A stretch of 64,000 bases of DNA from Lacticaseibacillus brantae DSM 23927. Lineage in GTDB: Bacteria > Bacillota > Bacilli > Lactobacillales > Lactobacillaceae. This document shows, piece after piece, positions 9,252 to 17,333 of the stretch (position 1 is its first letter; each line of letters begins with the position of its first letter). The position numbers were made by a program, and so were the translations under genes. Under the pieces are notes generated by a model. That model was given only the letters and a program-made list of their open reading frames with translations. It made no database searches and had not been told where the DNA came from. The DNA is taken from positions 1-64,000 of the forward strand of contig NZ_AYZQ01000001.1 of assembly GCF_001436115.1 (NCBI RefSeq), written 5' to 3'.

Positions 9252-9953
9252 ATGCGACTAGACAAATATTTGAGTCATCTCCAATATGGCTCCCGCAAAG
9301 ATATTAAGGCCCTAGTTAAGCAAAAACGTGTCCGGGTGAATGGCCAGCTCTCTACCGATGCCGGTTTGGCCGTTAACGAAGCGGATGCAGTGACAGTTGA
9401 TGATCAGTCGGTTTCAGCTCATTTGGAAGTCGCTTACGTGTTGAATAAACCAGCTGGTGTGGTCACGGCTACTGCAGATACTCGAGATCGCACGGTGCTT
9501 GACTTAATTGCGCCTACCGATTTACGTCCCGGGCTGGCGCCAGTAGGGCGTCTGGATAAGGATACAACTGGTTTGTTGGTGCTAACGACTGATGGAACTT
9601 TGGCTCACGCGCTCTTGGCCCCCAAGCGACATGTTGATAAAGTCTATCAAGTCACCATTGATCAGCCATTAACTGAAACGGGCATTAAGCGGTTGACTTC
9701 AGGGATTGTTTTTAAGGATTTCACCTCGGCACCGGCCGCTGTAGAAGTGATCGCCCCTCAAAAGATTCTTCTAACAATCCACGAGGGCAAATTCCATCAG
9801 GTTAAGCGCATGTTGCATGCGGTGGGGAGTGAGGTCATCGCCCTCAAACGCGTCGCGATGGGCGGGCTGTGGCTCGATTCAGCTTTAAATCCTGGCCAAT
9901 ACAGGGCTTTAACGTCAGAAGAAATTCAACAATTAACGCAAAAAACCAGCTAA
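9252..9953 (+). CDS. 16S rRNA pseudouridine synthase, RsuA/RluB/E/F family
   Basis: The 233-residue protein begins with an S4 RNA-binding domain (MRLDKYLSHLQYGSRKDIK, residues 1-60) followed by the pseudouridine synthase fold with the catalytic aspartate in GRLDKDTTGLLVLTTDG (residues about 98-114). It isomerises a specific uridine in ribosomal RNA, by analogy with RsuA at position 516 of 16S rRNA; the exact site is not determinable. It begins five bases after the flippase stop, so the two are coupled. The stop codon sits inside the stem of the terminator. Confidence 0.92.
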   Translation: MRLDKYLSHLQYGSRKDIKALVKQKRVRVNGQLSTDAGLAVNEADAVTVDDQSVSAHLEVAYVLNKPAGVVTATADTRDRTVLDLIAPTDLRPGLAPVGRLDKDTTGLLVLTTDGTLAHALLAPKRHVDKVYQVTIDQPLTETGIKRLTSGIVFKDFTSAPAAVEVIAPQKILLTIHEGKFHQVKRMLHAVGSEVIALKRVAMGGLWLDSALNPGQYRALTSEEIQQLTQKTS

Positions 9954-9966
9954 CAGCTGGTTTTTT
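9941..9966 (+). terminator. Intrinsic terminator overlapping the RsuA-like stop codon
   Basis: AAAAACCAGCT and AGCTGGTTTTT form a hairpin with a three-base loop. The TAA stop (9951-9953) is in the stem and loop, so the last ribosome and the hairpin compete for the same bases. Confidence 0.9.
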
Positions 9967-10019
9967 GGTGCATGTACATTATTTTACAAGACAGGTAAAC
10001 TTGAATTGGAGGGATGATG

Positions 10020-11348
10020 ATGAAAAAAACACTCTGGATTGGCTGTGGTGTCATTGCAGCATTAGTCGTTGGCTGGATACTTTTTTGGCCGAAATCGACC
10101 GCTCCTAAAGCCCTAACGACCAGTTCTCGGCCCACACTTTGGGTGCTTTCAGATCCGCATTTCATTGCACCCAGTCTTCAAGATGAAGGCAAGGCCTATA
10201 CAGAAATTAAGCAAACGGCTGCTGGTAAAGATATGGATTACCAACCGCAAACAATCCGCGCGTTTGTGCATGCCGCCCGGCAAGCCAGACCAACGGCTGT
10301 GGTTATCACAGGAGATCTGACCTTTAATGGGGCCAAGGCGAGCGCAGAAAGTTTAGCCCACCGACTAGCGCCGCTGACACAAGCTGGCATTAAGCTACTC
10401 GTCATACCAGGGAATCACGATATCTATGACGGTTGGGCCAGAAAGTACCAGGGGAGCCAGCAAATCAAAGTGGGCCAAATTAGCCCTAACGATTGGCGCC
10501 AAATCTGGGCTGAGAGTTATCAGTATGCTGCCAGCACGGATCCAGCTTCATTGAGTTATCGCGTAAATTTGAATCACGATTATCAGCTCCTCTGTTTGGA
10601 CAGTAATAATTATCCAATTCAACCCAGCAGCCAAGCCCCCAATACTGGTGGGGCCTTATCAGCAGATACGCTGAAATGGCTGGAAACGCAATTGCTCGCC
10701 GGCCAAAGAGCACATCGACAGAGCTTAGTCTTTATGCATCATAATCTTTACCAACATAACGCCCAAGTCCATCAGGGCTTTGTGTTGGATAATGCGACTG
10801 CGCTAAAACGCTTATTGGATCACTACGGGGTAAAAATTGTTTTTTCGGGACACATTCATGCACAAGATATCAGTCATGATCCTGACGGCAACTCACCCAT
10901 CACCGAAATCGTCAGTGGCAGTTTTGCTACCAGCCCCAATGGCTTTGGTGAAGTTTCCTTGTCGCCAACCGGGTTGACCTACCACCGACAGGCATTGGAT
11001 TTATCACCTGTTTTAACTCGCCAGGAACGGCGAAATCCTGATTTAGTCCATCATCAAGCCTACTTGAAGCGATTATTTGAAGAAGATGCCCAACCGATGG
11101 CATTTGCAGCTTTGGCCGAATCAAAACTGCCAGAGAAGCGTCTGGTCGCGGCGACTAAATTATTCGGCCAATTAAACTGGCAATATTTCACTGGGACCAA
11201 TAATCCCAGCGCTCAGGCGTTAGCCAGCCTTCAAGCCAGTCCTGACTATCAAGCGCTCTGGTCTTCGGCAGACCTGCGTGGCTATCTCAAAACGATTGTC
11301 GTGGATAAAAATGTTCCGGATAATGTAAACTTTAGTGAGACTTGGTAA
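10020..11348 (+). CDS. Membrane-anchored calcineurin-like metallophosphoesterase
   Basis: This 442-residue protein has an N-terminal membrane anchor (residues about 6-25) and an extracellular metallophosphoesterase domain. All metal-binding blocks are present: SDPHF, GDLTFNG, GNHDIYDG, MHHN and GHIHAQD, spread over residues about 45-280. It probably hydrolyses a phosphodiester or phosphomonoester at the cell surface; substrate unknown. Three ATG codons run in series at 10014, 10017 and 10020; GGAGGG touches the first, so the third has the proper spacing and is chosen. The C-terminal 100 residues are a helical extension of unknown role. It is monocistronic. Confidence 0.9.
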   Translation: MKKTLWIGCGVIAALVVGWILFWPKSTAPKALTTSSRPTLWVLSDPHFIAPSLQDEGKAYTEIKQTAAGKDMDYQPQTIRAFVHAARQARPTAVVITGDLTFNGAKASAESLAHRLAPLTQAGIKLLVIPGNHDIYDGWARKYQGSQQIKVGQISPNDWRQIWAESYQYAASTDPASLSYRVNLNHDYQLLCLDSNNYPIQPSSQAPNTGGALSADTLKWLETQLLAGQRAHRQSLVFMHHNLYQHNAQVHQGFVLDNATALKRLLDHYGVKIVFSGHIHAQDISHDPDGNSPITEIVSGSFATSPNGFGEVSLSPTGLTYHRQALDLSPVLTRQERRNPDLVHHQAYLKRLFEEDAQPMAFAALAESKLPEKRLVAATKLFGQLNWQYFTGTNNPSAQALASLQASPDYQALWSSADLRGYLKTIVVDKNVPDNVNFSETW

Positions 11349-11355
11349 TAGATAC

Positions 11356-11385
11356 AAAAAAAACACGAATCATCATCGATTCGTG
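11356..11385 (-). terminator. Intrinsic terminator of tRNA-Leu (minus strand)
   Basis: CACGAATC (11364-11371) pairs with GATTCGTG (11378-11385), and on the minus strand an eight-base T run follows. It ends the tRNA-Leu transcript eight bases after the tRNA. Confidence 0.85.
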
Positions 11386-11393
11386 GTAAGTAA

Positions 11394-11477
11394 TGCCGCA
11401 AACAGGAGTCGAACCTGCACATGGATAACCATACAGCGACCTGAACACTGCGCGTCTGCCAATTCCGCCATTGCGGC
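11394..11477 (-). tRNA. tRNA-Leu (CAG)
   Basis: On the minus strand the acceptor GCCGCAA pairs with TTGCGGC, discriminator A. The anticodon arm CAGTG-TTCAGGT-CGCTG gives anticodon CAG, reading CTG codons; a variable arm and the GGTTCGACTCC T arm complete a class II tRNA. It is a solitary gene with its own promoter and terminator. CCA is not encoded. Confidence 0.95.
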
Positions 11478-11490
11478 AACAACATCATTG

Positions 11491-11519
11491 ATTTTAGCAA
11501 AGAAAGCCCAATCTGACAA
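11491..11519 (-). promoter_or_regulatory. Promoter of tRNA-Leu (minus strand)
   Basis: On the minus strand TTGTCA and TAAAAT are separated by exactly 17 bases, with the -10 box 13 bases before the mature 5' end. This is close to the sigma-A consensus, as expected for a stable RNA gene. Confidence 0.82.
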
Positions 11520-11587
11520 GCTTAATTTATCAACTTCACGTTGGCTTCTGCAATAACCACAATCAGCAGGAGAGAAAAGAGGTTATT

Positions 11588-12406
11588 ATGGAAACAATCA
11601 ACCTGACTACTGTTCAAACGGTGGTGCGGCCGCGGCCGCAACAGTCGCACAAAGGCACATTCGGCCGAGTCCTTGTGGTGGCCGGCAATCAACAATACGG
11701 CGGCGCTGCGATTCTATCTACTAGTGCAGCCGTGTACGGTGGCGCCGGCTTAGTGACGGTCGCCACTGATCCCATTAATCATCCCGCCCTGCATGCCCGC
11801 TTACCCGAAGCCATGGTGGTGGACTATCAGTCTGACCTGAGCGCACTCATTCAACAACAAGATGTGATTGTGATCGGCCCTGGGTTGGGGACTGATGACT
11901 TAGCTAAAAGTGTTTTGCAACGGGTGTTTGCGGCTGTGCTCCCCACACAAACGGTTGTCGTCGATGGGGCGGCAATTACTTTGATCGCCGCTAAGCAGGC
12001 TCAGGTACCCAAAGCGCAATTAATTTGGACCCCTCACCAGATGGAGTGGCAACGCCTCAGTGGCATCGTCATTGCTGATCAAACGCCGGAGACGAATGCC
12101 AAGGCGGCTGCGACAATCCCGGGGATTGTGGTCGTTAAGAGTCACCGCACACAGATTTTTGGTCAGACGGCCGTTGAAAATCCTGGTGGGAGTGCGGCCA
12201 TGGCAACGGGCGGCTCTGGTGACACTTTGACGGGCATTATTGCTGCGTTTGTCGGTCAATTTGGTTATCACGACCAGGTGGTGCAGGCAGCGGTTTACAC
12301 GCACAGTGCCATCGCCGATGAATTAGCGCAGAGTCAATATGTGGCCTTGCCCAGTCAAGTCATTGCAGCCCTGCCCAAATTTTTAAAAACGCTAAGTCAG
12401 GCCTAA
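11588..12406 (+). CDS. nnrD: ADP-dependent NAD(P)H-hydrate dehydratase
   Basis: The 272-residue protein belongs to the YjeF C-terminal (ribokinase-like) family, which repairs hydrated NADH and NADPH using ADP. Signatures are GTFGRVLVVAGNQQYGGAA near residues 23-41, the GPGLGTDD loop near residue 98 and the catalytic GGSGDTLTGIIAAF (residues about 208-221) containing the conserved aspartate. The epimerase half found fused in E. coli is absent, as is usual in Bacilli. Start chosen at the ATG after GAGGTTATT. The following gene, pnuC, also concerns NAD metabolism, but a separate leader lies between them. Confidence 0.93.
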   Translation: METINLTTVQTVVRPRPQQSHKGTFGRVLVVAGNQQYGGAAILSTSAAVYGGAGLVTVATDPINHPALHARLPEAMVVDYQSDLSALIQQQDVIVIGPGLGTDDLAKSVLQRVFAAVLPTQTVVVDGAAITLIAAKQAQVPKAQLIWTPHQMEWQRLSGIVIADQTPETNAKAAATIPGIVVVKSHRTQIFGQTAVENPGGSAAMATGGSGDTLTGIIAAFVGQFGYHDQVVQAAVYTHSAIADELAQSQYVALPSQVIAALPKFLKTLSQA

Positions 12407-12463
12407 TCCGGTGGAATTTGAAACGCTTCCCCTGAAATTTTGCCTTGAATGACAGAAGTTATT

Positions 12464-12483
12464 TTTTAGCTTTTATGCTAAAA
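12464..12483. promoter_or_regulatory. Inverted repeat upstream of pnuC (possible operator)
   Basis: TTTTAGC and GCTAAAA form a perfect 7-bp inverted repeat around TTTTAT, about 40 bases before the pnuC start and overlapping -10-like AT-rich sequence. It is not followed by a T run on the plus strand. An operator or promoter element is plausible; no regulator is identified. Confidence 0.35.
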
Positions 12484-12523
12484 TAATCAACATTGCTTCT
12501 AAAATGTAAGGGTGGGATTTATT

Positions 12524-13273
12524 GTGGATCAAAAAGAAGTGGCGTTAACTAGTGTCTTCAATCCGAAGTGGTATGTGGAACAGATGAAGGGCTGGACTTT
12601 CTCCAGTTACATGCTACTGATGTTTGGGATTGGCATTATTATTGGGACGACGATTGTCGCTCCCTTAACACTTTGGACCATTTTACCAATGGTTGCCGGG
12701 GTTCTGGGTTTCACGACAACCTTGTCGATTACGAATGTCCGGCCGCTGAACGGCGTGTTTGGCCTGATTAGTGCCATTATTTATATTATTGTCGCGGCCA
12801 AAGCAAAGAACTTTGCTGATGTGGTGTTACAGCTGAGCTATATCGTGCTCTTGGATATTCCGGTCCTGGTGATGCCAAGTTGGGCAAAGAATGTGGGCCA
12901 ACGGGTTCGGAAGTTAAACTTGCGGAACTGGGGACTCGTCGCTATTTTCTTCGTGATTGTCTATGCAGTCTTATATCTCATGGATACTCGGCTTTTCATC
13001 AGCCCTCGACCAATGCTGGACGCCTTTGCTGGAACAATTGGGATTACTGGTTCATTACTGGCAACATTGCGGTTCTCTGATCAGTATTACTTCTGGATTT
13101 TCCAAGGGGTCATGTCCGTGATTCTCTGGGGTGTGACTGCCATGCAAGGCGATGCGAACTTAACCTTGTTCTTCACTTATATCTTGTACTTGGCTAACGA
13201 TGGGATTTCTTTGTTAGACAAGGGTGTGGCCTGGTTCCACAAAGATACCTACCTTAAGAATCAACATTCATGA
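12524..13273 (+). CDS. pnuC: Nicotinamide riboside transporter PnuC
   Basis: A 249-residue polytopic membrane protein with about seven hydrophobic segments and the PnuC-family N terminus (FNPKWYVEQMKGWTFSSY). It imports nicotinamide riboside, a vitamin route to NAD that many lactobacilli need. The reading frame is open from a GTG at 12512, but AAGGGTGGG (12508-12516) overlaps that codon; the GTG at 12524 has the right spacing and is chosen. The neighbouring NAD(P)HX repair gene fits an NAD theme. A terminator follows. Confidence 0.9.
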   Translation: MDQKEVALTSVFNPKWYVEQMKGWTFSSYMLLMFGIGIIIGTTIVAPLTLWTILPMVAGVLGFTTTLSITNVRPLNGVFGLISAIIYIIVAAKAKNFADVVLQLSYIVLLDIPVLVMPSWAKNVGQRVRKLNLRNWGLVAIFFVIVYAVLYLMDTRLFISPRPMLDAFAGTIGITGSLLATLRFSDQYYFWIFQGVMSVILWGVTAMQGDANLTLFFTYILYLANDGISLLDKGVAWFHKDTYLKNQHS

Positions 13274-13278
13274 TGAAC

Positions 13279-13312
13279 AAGTCTGGACGGCAAACCCGTC
13301 CAGACTTTTTTT
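13279..13312 (+). terminator. Intrinsic terminator after pnuC
   Basis: AAGTCTGGACGG pairs with CCGTCCAGACTT, followed by a T run, six bases after the stop codon. Confidence 0.92.
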
Positions 13313-13339
13313 GCGTAATTTCTTGGTGGAGGTGACAGC

Positions 13340-14383
13340 ATGTTTATTGCCAAGAATTTAGCCGGCATCAGGGTTGAGTTAAGAAGCCACCAGCAAGCCG
13401 CAACCCTTTCGGAGGAGTCATTTACCTGCCCAGCTTGTGGCGCGCCAGTCAGAATTAAAAATGGGGTCCAGATGCCTGCACATTTTGCGCATATTGTGGG
13501 GACCTGTTCAGCCAGTGAACCCGAAAGTCAGCAGCATCTTTTGGGGAAGCGCTGGTTACAGGAATGGCTGAGTGGCCGCGCAGAAGTGGCGGAACTTGAA
13601 GTCTATTATCCAGAGATTCAGCAGCGGGCTGACGTGGTGGTTACTTCGCGACAACCGCCGCTGGTGTTGGAATTCCAATGTAGCCCGATCTCAGTGGGCG
13701 ATTTAGCCCGGCGGACAGCTGGCTATCATCAACTCAGGTTGAATGTTATTTGGATTATGGGCCGCCGCTACTTCGGCTCACATTTTGGTCCTAAACAATA
13801 TAAATTCATGGCTGATGATTTGGCGTTGTGGTTTCTGGACAGTTCACGGGGAATTTTGAGTCACCATCAATGGCAAAAACAGGGCTGGCAAACCACTCAC
13901 TTCACCAAGGCTGCAAGCCGATTCAGGACAAGGCGTTTCTTCGACCAAGCGCAACAGGAGCAACGGCAATTGGAGAGTCGTTTGTATTATCGTGATCACA
14001 CATTGCTGGCGCTCCAAGCTGTGGCATACAAACAAGGCCATCATTTGGCTGGCGTGCCGTGGGAGGTGCACTGGGCTCAAACACACCTGCCTGGATTGCC
14101 GCAGCCAGAATGGTTGATGCGGGCGCATTGGTTGCTTTATTTTGACAATCAGCCAATGACTGCAGCGGCTGATTTGGCCTTTTGGAATCAGTATCTAGCC
14201 TTGAACGCGCCGCTACGCCACCAAGCGCCAGTTTTAGAGGCCGTTAGTCATCGATGGCAGCAAGTACTTGTGGCTGGTGGCTATTTATCAGGGGATGGCC
14301 AATGGCAACGATCATTGTCATGGTTCCCAGATGGAGTCCATAAACGTCAAGCTTGGGCGCAGGCCCGCTTTCAAGCCAACTAA
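13340..14383 (+). CDS. coiA: Competence protein CoiA-like nuclease
   Basis: The 347-residue protein matches CoiA of streptococci and YjbF of Bacillus. It has an N-terminal zinc-finger-like region (CPACGAPVRIKNG...AHFAH, residues about 32-55) followed by a restriction-like nuclease core with a D...EFQC pattern (VVTSRQPPLVLEFQC, residues about 99-113). CoiA supports recombination of incoming single-stranded DNA during transformation. Located beside the spxH-like gene, as in Bacillus and other Bacilli, it fits a conserved neighbourhood. The ATG follows GGAGGTGACAGC. Presence of comFA/comFC and recA in the window supports a competence role. Confidence 0.85.
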   Translation: MFIAKNLAGIRVELRSHQQAATLSEESFTCPACGAPVRIKNGVQMPAHFAHIVGTCSASEPESQQHLLGKRWLQEWLSGRAEVAELEVYYPEIQQRADVVVTSRQPPLVLEFQCSPISVGDLARRTAGYHQLRLNVIWIMGRRYFGSHFGPKQYKFMADDLALWFLDSSRGILSHHQWQKQGWQTTHFTKAASRFRTRRFFDQAQQEQRQLESRLYYRDHTLLALQAVAYKQGHHLAGVPWEVHWAQTHLPGLPQPEWLMRAHWLLYFDNQPMTAAADLAFWNQYLALNAPLRHQAPVLEAVSHRWQQVLVAGGYLSGDGQWQRSLSWFPDGVHKRQAWAQARFQAN

Positions 14384-14427
14384 AAAAATCCGGTGACAGC
14401 CTATAGCGGCTGGTACCGGATTTTTTA
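14382..14427. terminator. Bidirectional terminator between coiA and the spxH-like gene
   Basis: AAAAAATCCGGT pairs with ACCGGATTTTTT, with an inner CAGCC/GGCTG helix. A and T runs flank both sides and it serves two convergent genes. Confidence 0.9.
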
Positions 14428-15048
14428 TAAGACGCGCAGAATTGGAGATTTAGGCGCTTCACGATAGAAGAGCTCAGGATTGTCAGCGATTTGCTGACAA
14501 ACATTTTCGAAGACTTGGTAATCCTTAACGGTATCGAGCATGACTGCTGAATCCGTATCCGGTTGCCGCGTATCAACAAACACAGCGGAAGGCGTGTTTG
14601 TGACATCCATTTGTGAGGCGATTTGCTGGTCACTTTGGAAGCCCAAGCGCAATTCATCACGCCCGCGATCCTCCCAGAAGGCAGCGGCATCAATGTGATG
14701 CTTCTTCAAGAGGTCGGCGACAATCTCAGGACTGTATTCAAAGTCAGTATTGAAACGGGTTTGCAAATCCATTAGAAGATCACGGGCTTTAATGTTGCCC
14801 TGGAATTGCGCGGCTTTGTAGTCCAAAATGATTTCGTAACCAACATTGAACAAATGGTTGCGGTTGTCGAGATTTTTGGGATCCAAGTCTTTAAATTGCA
14901 TATAATCACTGATGATCGAGAAATTCAACGTCGGGATGAAATGCGTCACGACCTTACGCTCCTGGTGCTGCGCAAAACTCATGAACTTCTTTTCAACCTC
15001 AAGGCAGATCTTGCCTAATGGGTTGACGAACAAAAATATTTCTAACAC
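14425..15048 (-). CDS. spxH: DsbA-family protein, SpxH (YjbH) ClpXP-adaptor-like
   Basis: The 207-residue protein has the thioredoxin-like DsbA fold pattern of SpxH/YjbH, the adaptor that delivers the oxidative-stress regulator Spx to ClpXP. The N-terminal LEIFLFVNPLGKICLEVEKKF (first 21 residues after Met) aligns with the Bacillus active-site region, but the CxxC motif is degenerate: only the second cysteine remains (GKIC). The start is GTG preceded on the minus strand by GGGGG. It follows the CYTH gene, and the relQ-nadK-rluD genes diverge nearby, the classical yjbH-yjbK-yjbM neighbourhood. An adaptor role is inferred from family and context. Confidence 0.82.
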   Translation of the reverse strand: MLEIFLFVNPLGKICLEVEKKFMSFAQHQERKVVTHFIPTLNFSIISDYMQFKDLDPKNLDNRNHLFNVGYEIILDYKAAQFQGNIKARDLLMDLQTRFNTDFEYSPEIVADLLKKHHIDAAAFWEDRGRDELRLGFQSDQQIASQMDVTNTPSAVFVDTRQPDTDSAVMLDTVKDYQVFENVCQQIADNPELFYREAPKSPILRVL

Positions 15049-15130
15049 TATTTTTCCCCCATTTTTTTGTTCCGAGTAGCTAACACCTTATTCACTTTAA
15101 CAGATATTCCAAAAGTTTCAACAAATTAGC

Positions 15131-15715
15131 CTAGACCTTTGGGGTATGTGCCAATGCTCGCGCCACCTTATTTGGAACAGGCGTAAGGTCTAGACCAAAG
15201 CGTTGTTTAAGGGTATCAAAGAACTGTTCTGCATCAGTCTGGTTATGATATTCCAATTCTACATCGTAGTCTACGAAACCATCCGCGTAACTTGTCTGGT
15301 CCAATTCCAAATTACCAAGCGGAATGACTGCAATTTGGCGGACTGTTGTGGCGGTTGCAAAGGGAATCAATGCCGAGATCGGTATGTTCAGTTGTTGCAA
15401 ATAAGCGTCAACGTCGCCGCCGGCCATGATGGTATGTTGGCTAATGAGGCTAGCGCCCTGAGTACTTGTCAGGCGGTCAGTAATCTCTCGCAAATCGTGC
15501 GGATGGCCGGTGGGCACCTTGAGGGTTTGCTCCGCGTAATCGCTGAATTGCCGAATACGCAAGCCCATGTCTTTGGCCTTTAGGGCGAAATCAATGGTAT
15601 CGTAATACGTATTTGTTTGACTAAAAGCCTGGGCAAATGGAAAATTCTGCTGTAGTGGAGCCAGTTGCTCAGCGGTTAAATGCCCTTTTAGTTCTTTTTC
15701 GGGTTCGTTTGACAT
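15131..15715 (-). CDS. CYTH-domain protein (YjbK-like triphosphate-binding)
   Basis: The 194-residue protein begins with the CYTH signature ExExK (EKELKGHLTAEQ, residues about 5-16) and continues with alternating basic and acidic strands that form a triphosphate tunnel (RIRQFSDYAEQTLKVP; ELDQTSYADGFVDYDVELEY). CYTH proteins hydrolyse inorganic triphosphate or similar polyphosphates. An in-frame ATG at 15733 gives six extra residues, but AAGGAGGG lies between the two, so the ATG at 15715 is chosen. It is transcribed ahead of spxH and divergently from relQ. Confidence 0.9.
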   Translation of the reverse strand: MSNEPEKELKGHLTAEQLAPLQQNFPFAQAFSQTNTYYDTIDFALKAKDMGLRIRQFSDYAEQTLKVPTGHPHDLREITDRLTSTQGASLISQHTIMAGGDVDAYLQQLNIPISALIPFATATTVRQIAVIPLGNLELDQTSYADGFVDYDVELEYHNQTDAEQFFDTLKQRFGLDLTPVPNKVARALAHTPKV

Positions 15716-15737
15716 GACGCAACCCTCCTTCACGGGT

Positions 15738-15766
15738 AGTGTAGCACAGGCTGAAGCCGGCGTGAA
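15738..15766 (-). promoter_or_regulatory. Promoter of the CYTH-spxH unit (minus strand)
   Basis: On the minus strand TTCACG, 17 bases, then TACACT; a TG one base before the -10 box makes it an extended -10 promoter. The ribosome site follows shortly. Confidence 0.7.
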
Positions 15767-15821
15767 CAGAACTGCCTATAACTGAAGTTTTCGCTCGATC
15801 CGTGGTGGCGCTTGCTGAATA

Positions 15822-15830
15822 TGGTAGAAT
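15822..15830 (+). promoter_or_regulatory. Extended -10 promoter of relQ
   Basis: TGGTAGAAT matches the TGnTAnAAT extended -10 pattern, 38 bases before the chosen relQ start. No good -35 hexamer is present at the usual spacing, which extended -10 promoters tolerate. Confidence 0.55.
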
Positions 15831-15867
15831 GAGATGTAATTATTTTTGACGAAGGGAAGTGTTGGGC

Positions 15868-16536
15868 ATGGATCGCGATTGGGATACTTTCCTGATGCCT
15901 TACACCCAGGCCGTCGAGGAATTGAAGATTAAGTTTCGCGGGATGCGGAAACAATTTCTCCAGGCCAACGAACACACGCCAATTGAATTTGTCACCGGCC
16001 GCGTGAAGCCGATTGACTCGATTAAAGAAAAGCAGGTTCGTCGGTTTATTTCAGACGAACTGCTTGAACAAGATATGCAAGATATTGCAGGGTTGCGCAT
16101 TCAATGCCAGTTTGTTGAAGATATTTATCAGGTGGTCGACCTGTTGCATCAGCGGACTGATATGAAGGTCGTCGAAGAACGGGATTACGTGACCAACGTA
16201 AAGCCATCTGGCTATCGCAGTTATCATGTGGTCATTGATTATCCTGTTCAGTTGGTTCATGGTGAGAAGCGGCTTTTGGCGGAGATTCAGATTCGAACAA
16301 TGTCCATGAACTTCTGGGCTACGATTGAGCATTCATTGAATTATAAGTATCAAGGCGAATTTCCCGATGAATTGAAGGCCCGGCTCAAACGGGCTGCGGA
16401 AGCCAGTTTCCTATTAGATACGGAAATGTCAGAGATTCGGGAAGAAATTCAAGAAGCACAACAACTATTCTCCTATGGCAAAGGGCAAAATATTCCCCAA
16501 CCACCGCCAGAGGAACCAAAGGAAGATAAAGACTAA
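15868..16536 (+). CDS. relQ: Small alarmone synthetase RelQ (YjbM)
   Basis: The 222-residue single-domain (p)ppGpp synthetase transfers pyrophosphate from ATP to GDP or GTP. The synthetase core includes [35 protein letters not shown] and [10 protein letters not shown] (residues about 50-130), and the [17 protein letters not shown] segment near residue 140 is diagnostic of RelQ/RelA synthetases. No hydrolase domain is present. GTG at 15859 and TTG at 15862 are also in frame, but GAAGGGA (15851-15857) favours the ATG at 15868. It overlaps nadK by one base and heads a stress-related operon. Confidence 0.95.
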   Translation: MDRDWDTFLMPYTQAVEELKIKFRGMRKQFLQANEHTPIEFVTGRVKPIDSIKEKQVRRFISDELLEQDMQDIAGLRIQCQFVEDIYQVVDLLHQRTDMKVVEERDYVTNVKPSGYRSYHVVIDYPVQLVHGEKRLLAEIQIRTMSMNFWATIEHSLNYKYQGEFPDELKARLKRAAEASFLLDTEMSEIREEIQEAQQLFSYGKGQNIPQPPPEEPKEDKD

Positions 16537-17333
16537 TGCGGATTTCGGTATTTCATAATTCAGGTCAAAAGTCGATTGATACGGCTTCTCAGTTGGAGAA
16601 CAAACTGAAGGCGGCGGGGTTTGACATCGACGATAAGTTACCTGAGGTTGTCGTCACCGTGGGTGGTGATGGCACCTTGCTCTCGGCTTTTCACCGCTAT
16701 GCGAATATGCTTGATCAAGTTCGGTTCATCGGGGTTCATACGGGTCATCTGGGCTTCTATACGGATTGGCGCGATTTTGAATTAGACGAATTAGTGACCG
16801 CTTTGGAGAAAGATTCTGGTCAAAGTGTCAGTTATCCTTTGCTTGATGTAGTGGCGACCTTTGCAGATCGGACCACCAGTCATTATTTAGCGCTTAATGA
16901 ATCAACCTTGAAACGGATTGACGGCACAATGCGGTCGGACGTTTTCATTAAGGAGAATTTCTTTGAAAGCTTCCGGGGGGATGGCCTCTGTATCTCCACC
17001 CCAACTGGGTCCACGGCTTATTCGAAATCGGTCGGTGGCGCTGTGATTCATCCGCGGCTAGACGCGTTGCAGATGACCGAGATTGCTTCGATTAATAATC
17101 GTGTGTTCCGGACGTTATCAGCGCCGGTCATTATTGCACCAGATGAATGGATTGTGCTGCGGCCGATGGATTCAAAGGATTTCGTCTTGACTGTCGATCA
17201 GTTCTCCTTACAAACCCAACCATTAGTGGAATTGCGTTACCGCATTGCCAGCGAACGCATTCGCTTTGCGCGTTATCGGCATATGCATTTCTGGGACCGG
17301 GTTGAGGATGCCTTTATTGGAGCTAAGAAATAA
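16536..17333 (+). CDS. nadK: NAD kinase
   Basis: The 265-residue enzyme phosphorylates NAD to NADP. Signatures are [14 protein letters not shown] (residues about 42-55), the conserved GGDG loop, the LNESTLKR segment near residue 124 and the glycine-rich [19 protein letters not shown] (about 152-170). The ATG overlaps the relQ stop as TAATG, and the same overlap occurs with the next gene, so relQ-nadK-rluD are translationally coupled. The coupling of alarmone synthesis and NADP supply is conserved in Bacillus (yjbM-ppnK-yjbO). Confidence 0.97.
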   Translation: MRISVFHNSGQKSIDTASQLENKLKAAGFDIDDKLPEVVVTVGGDGTLLSAFHRYANMLDQVRFIGVHTGHLGFYTDWRDFELDELVTALEKDSGQSVSYPLLDVVATFADRTTSHYLALNESTLKRIDGTMRSDVFIKENFFESFRGDGLCISTPTGSTAYSKSVGGAVIHPRLDALQMTEIASINNRVFRTLSAPVIIAPDEWIVLRPMDSKDFVLTVDQFSLQTQPLVELRYRIASERIRFARYRHMHFWDRVEDAFIGAKK

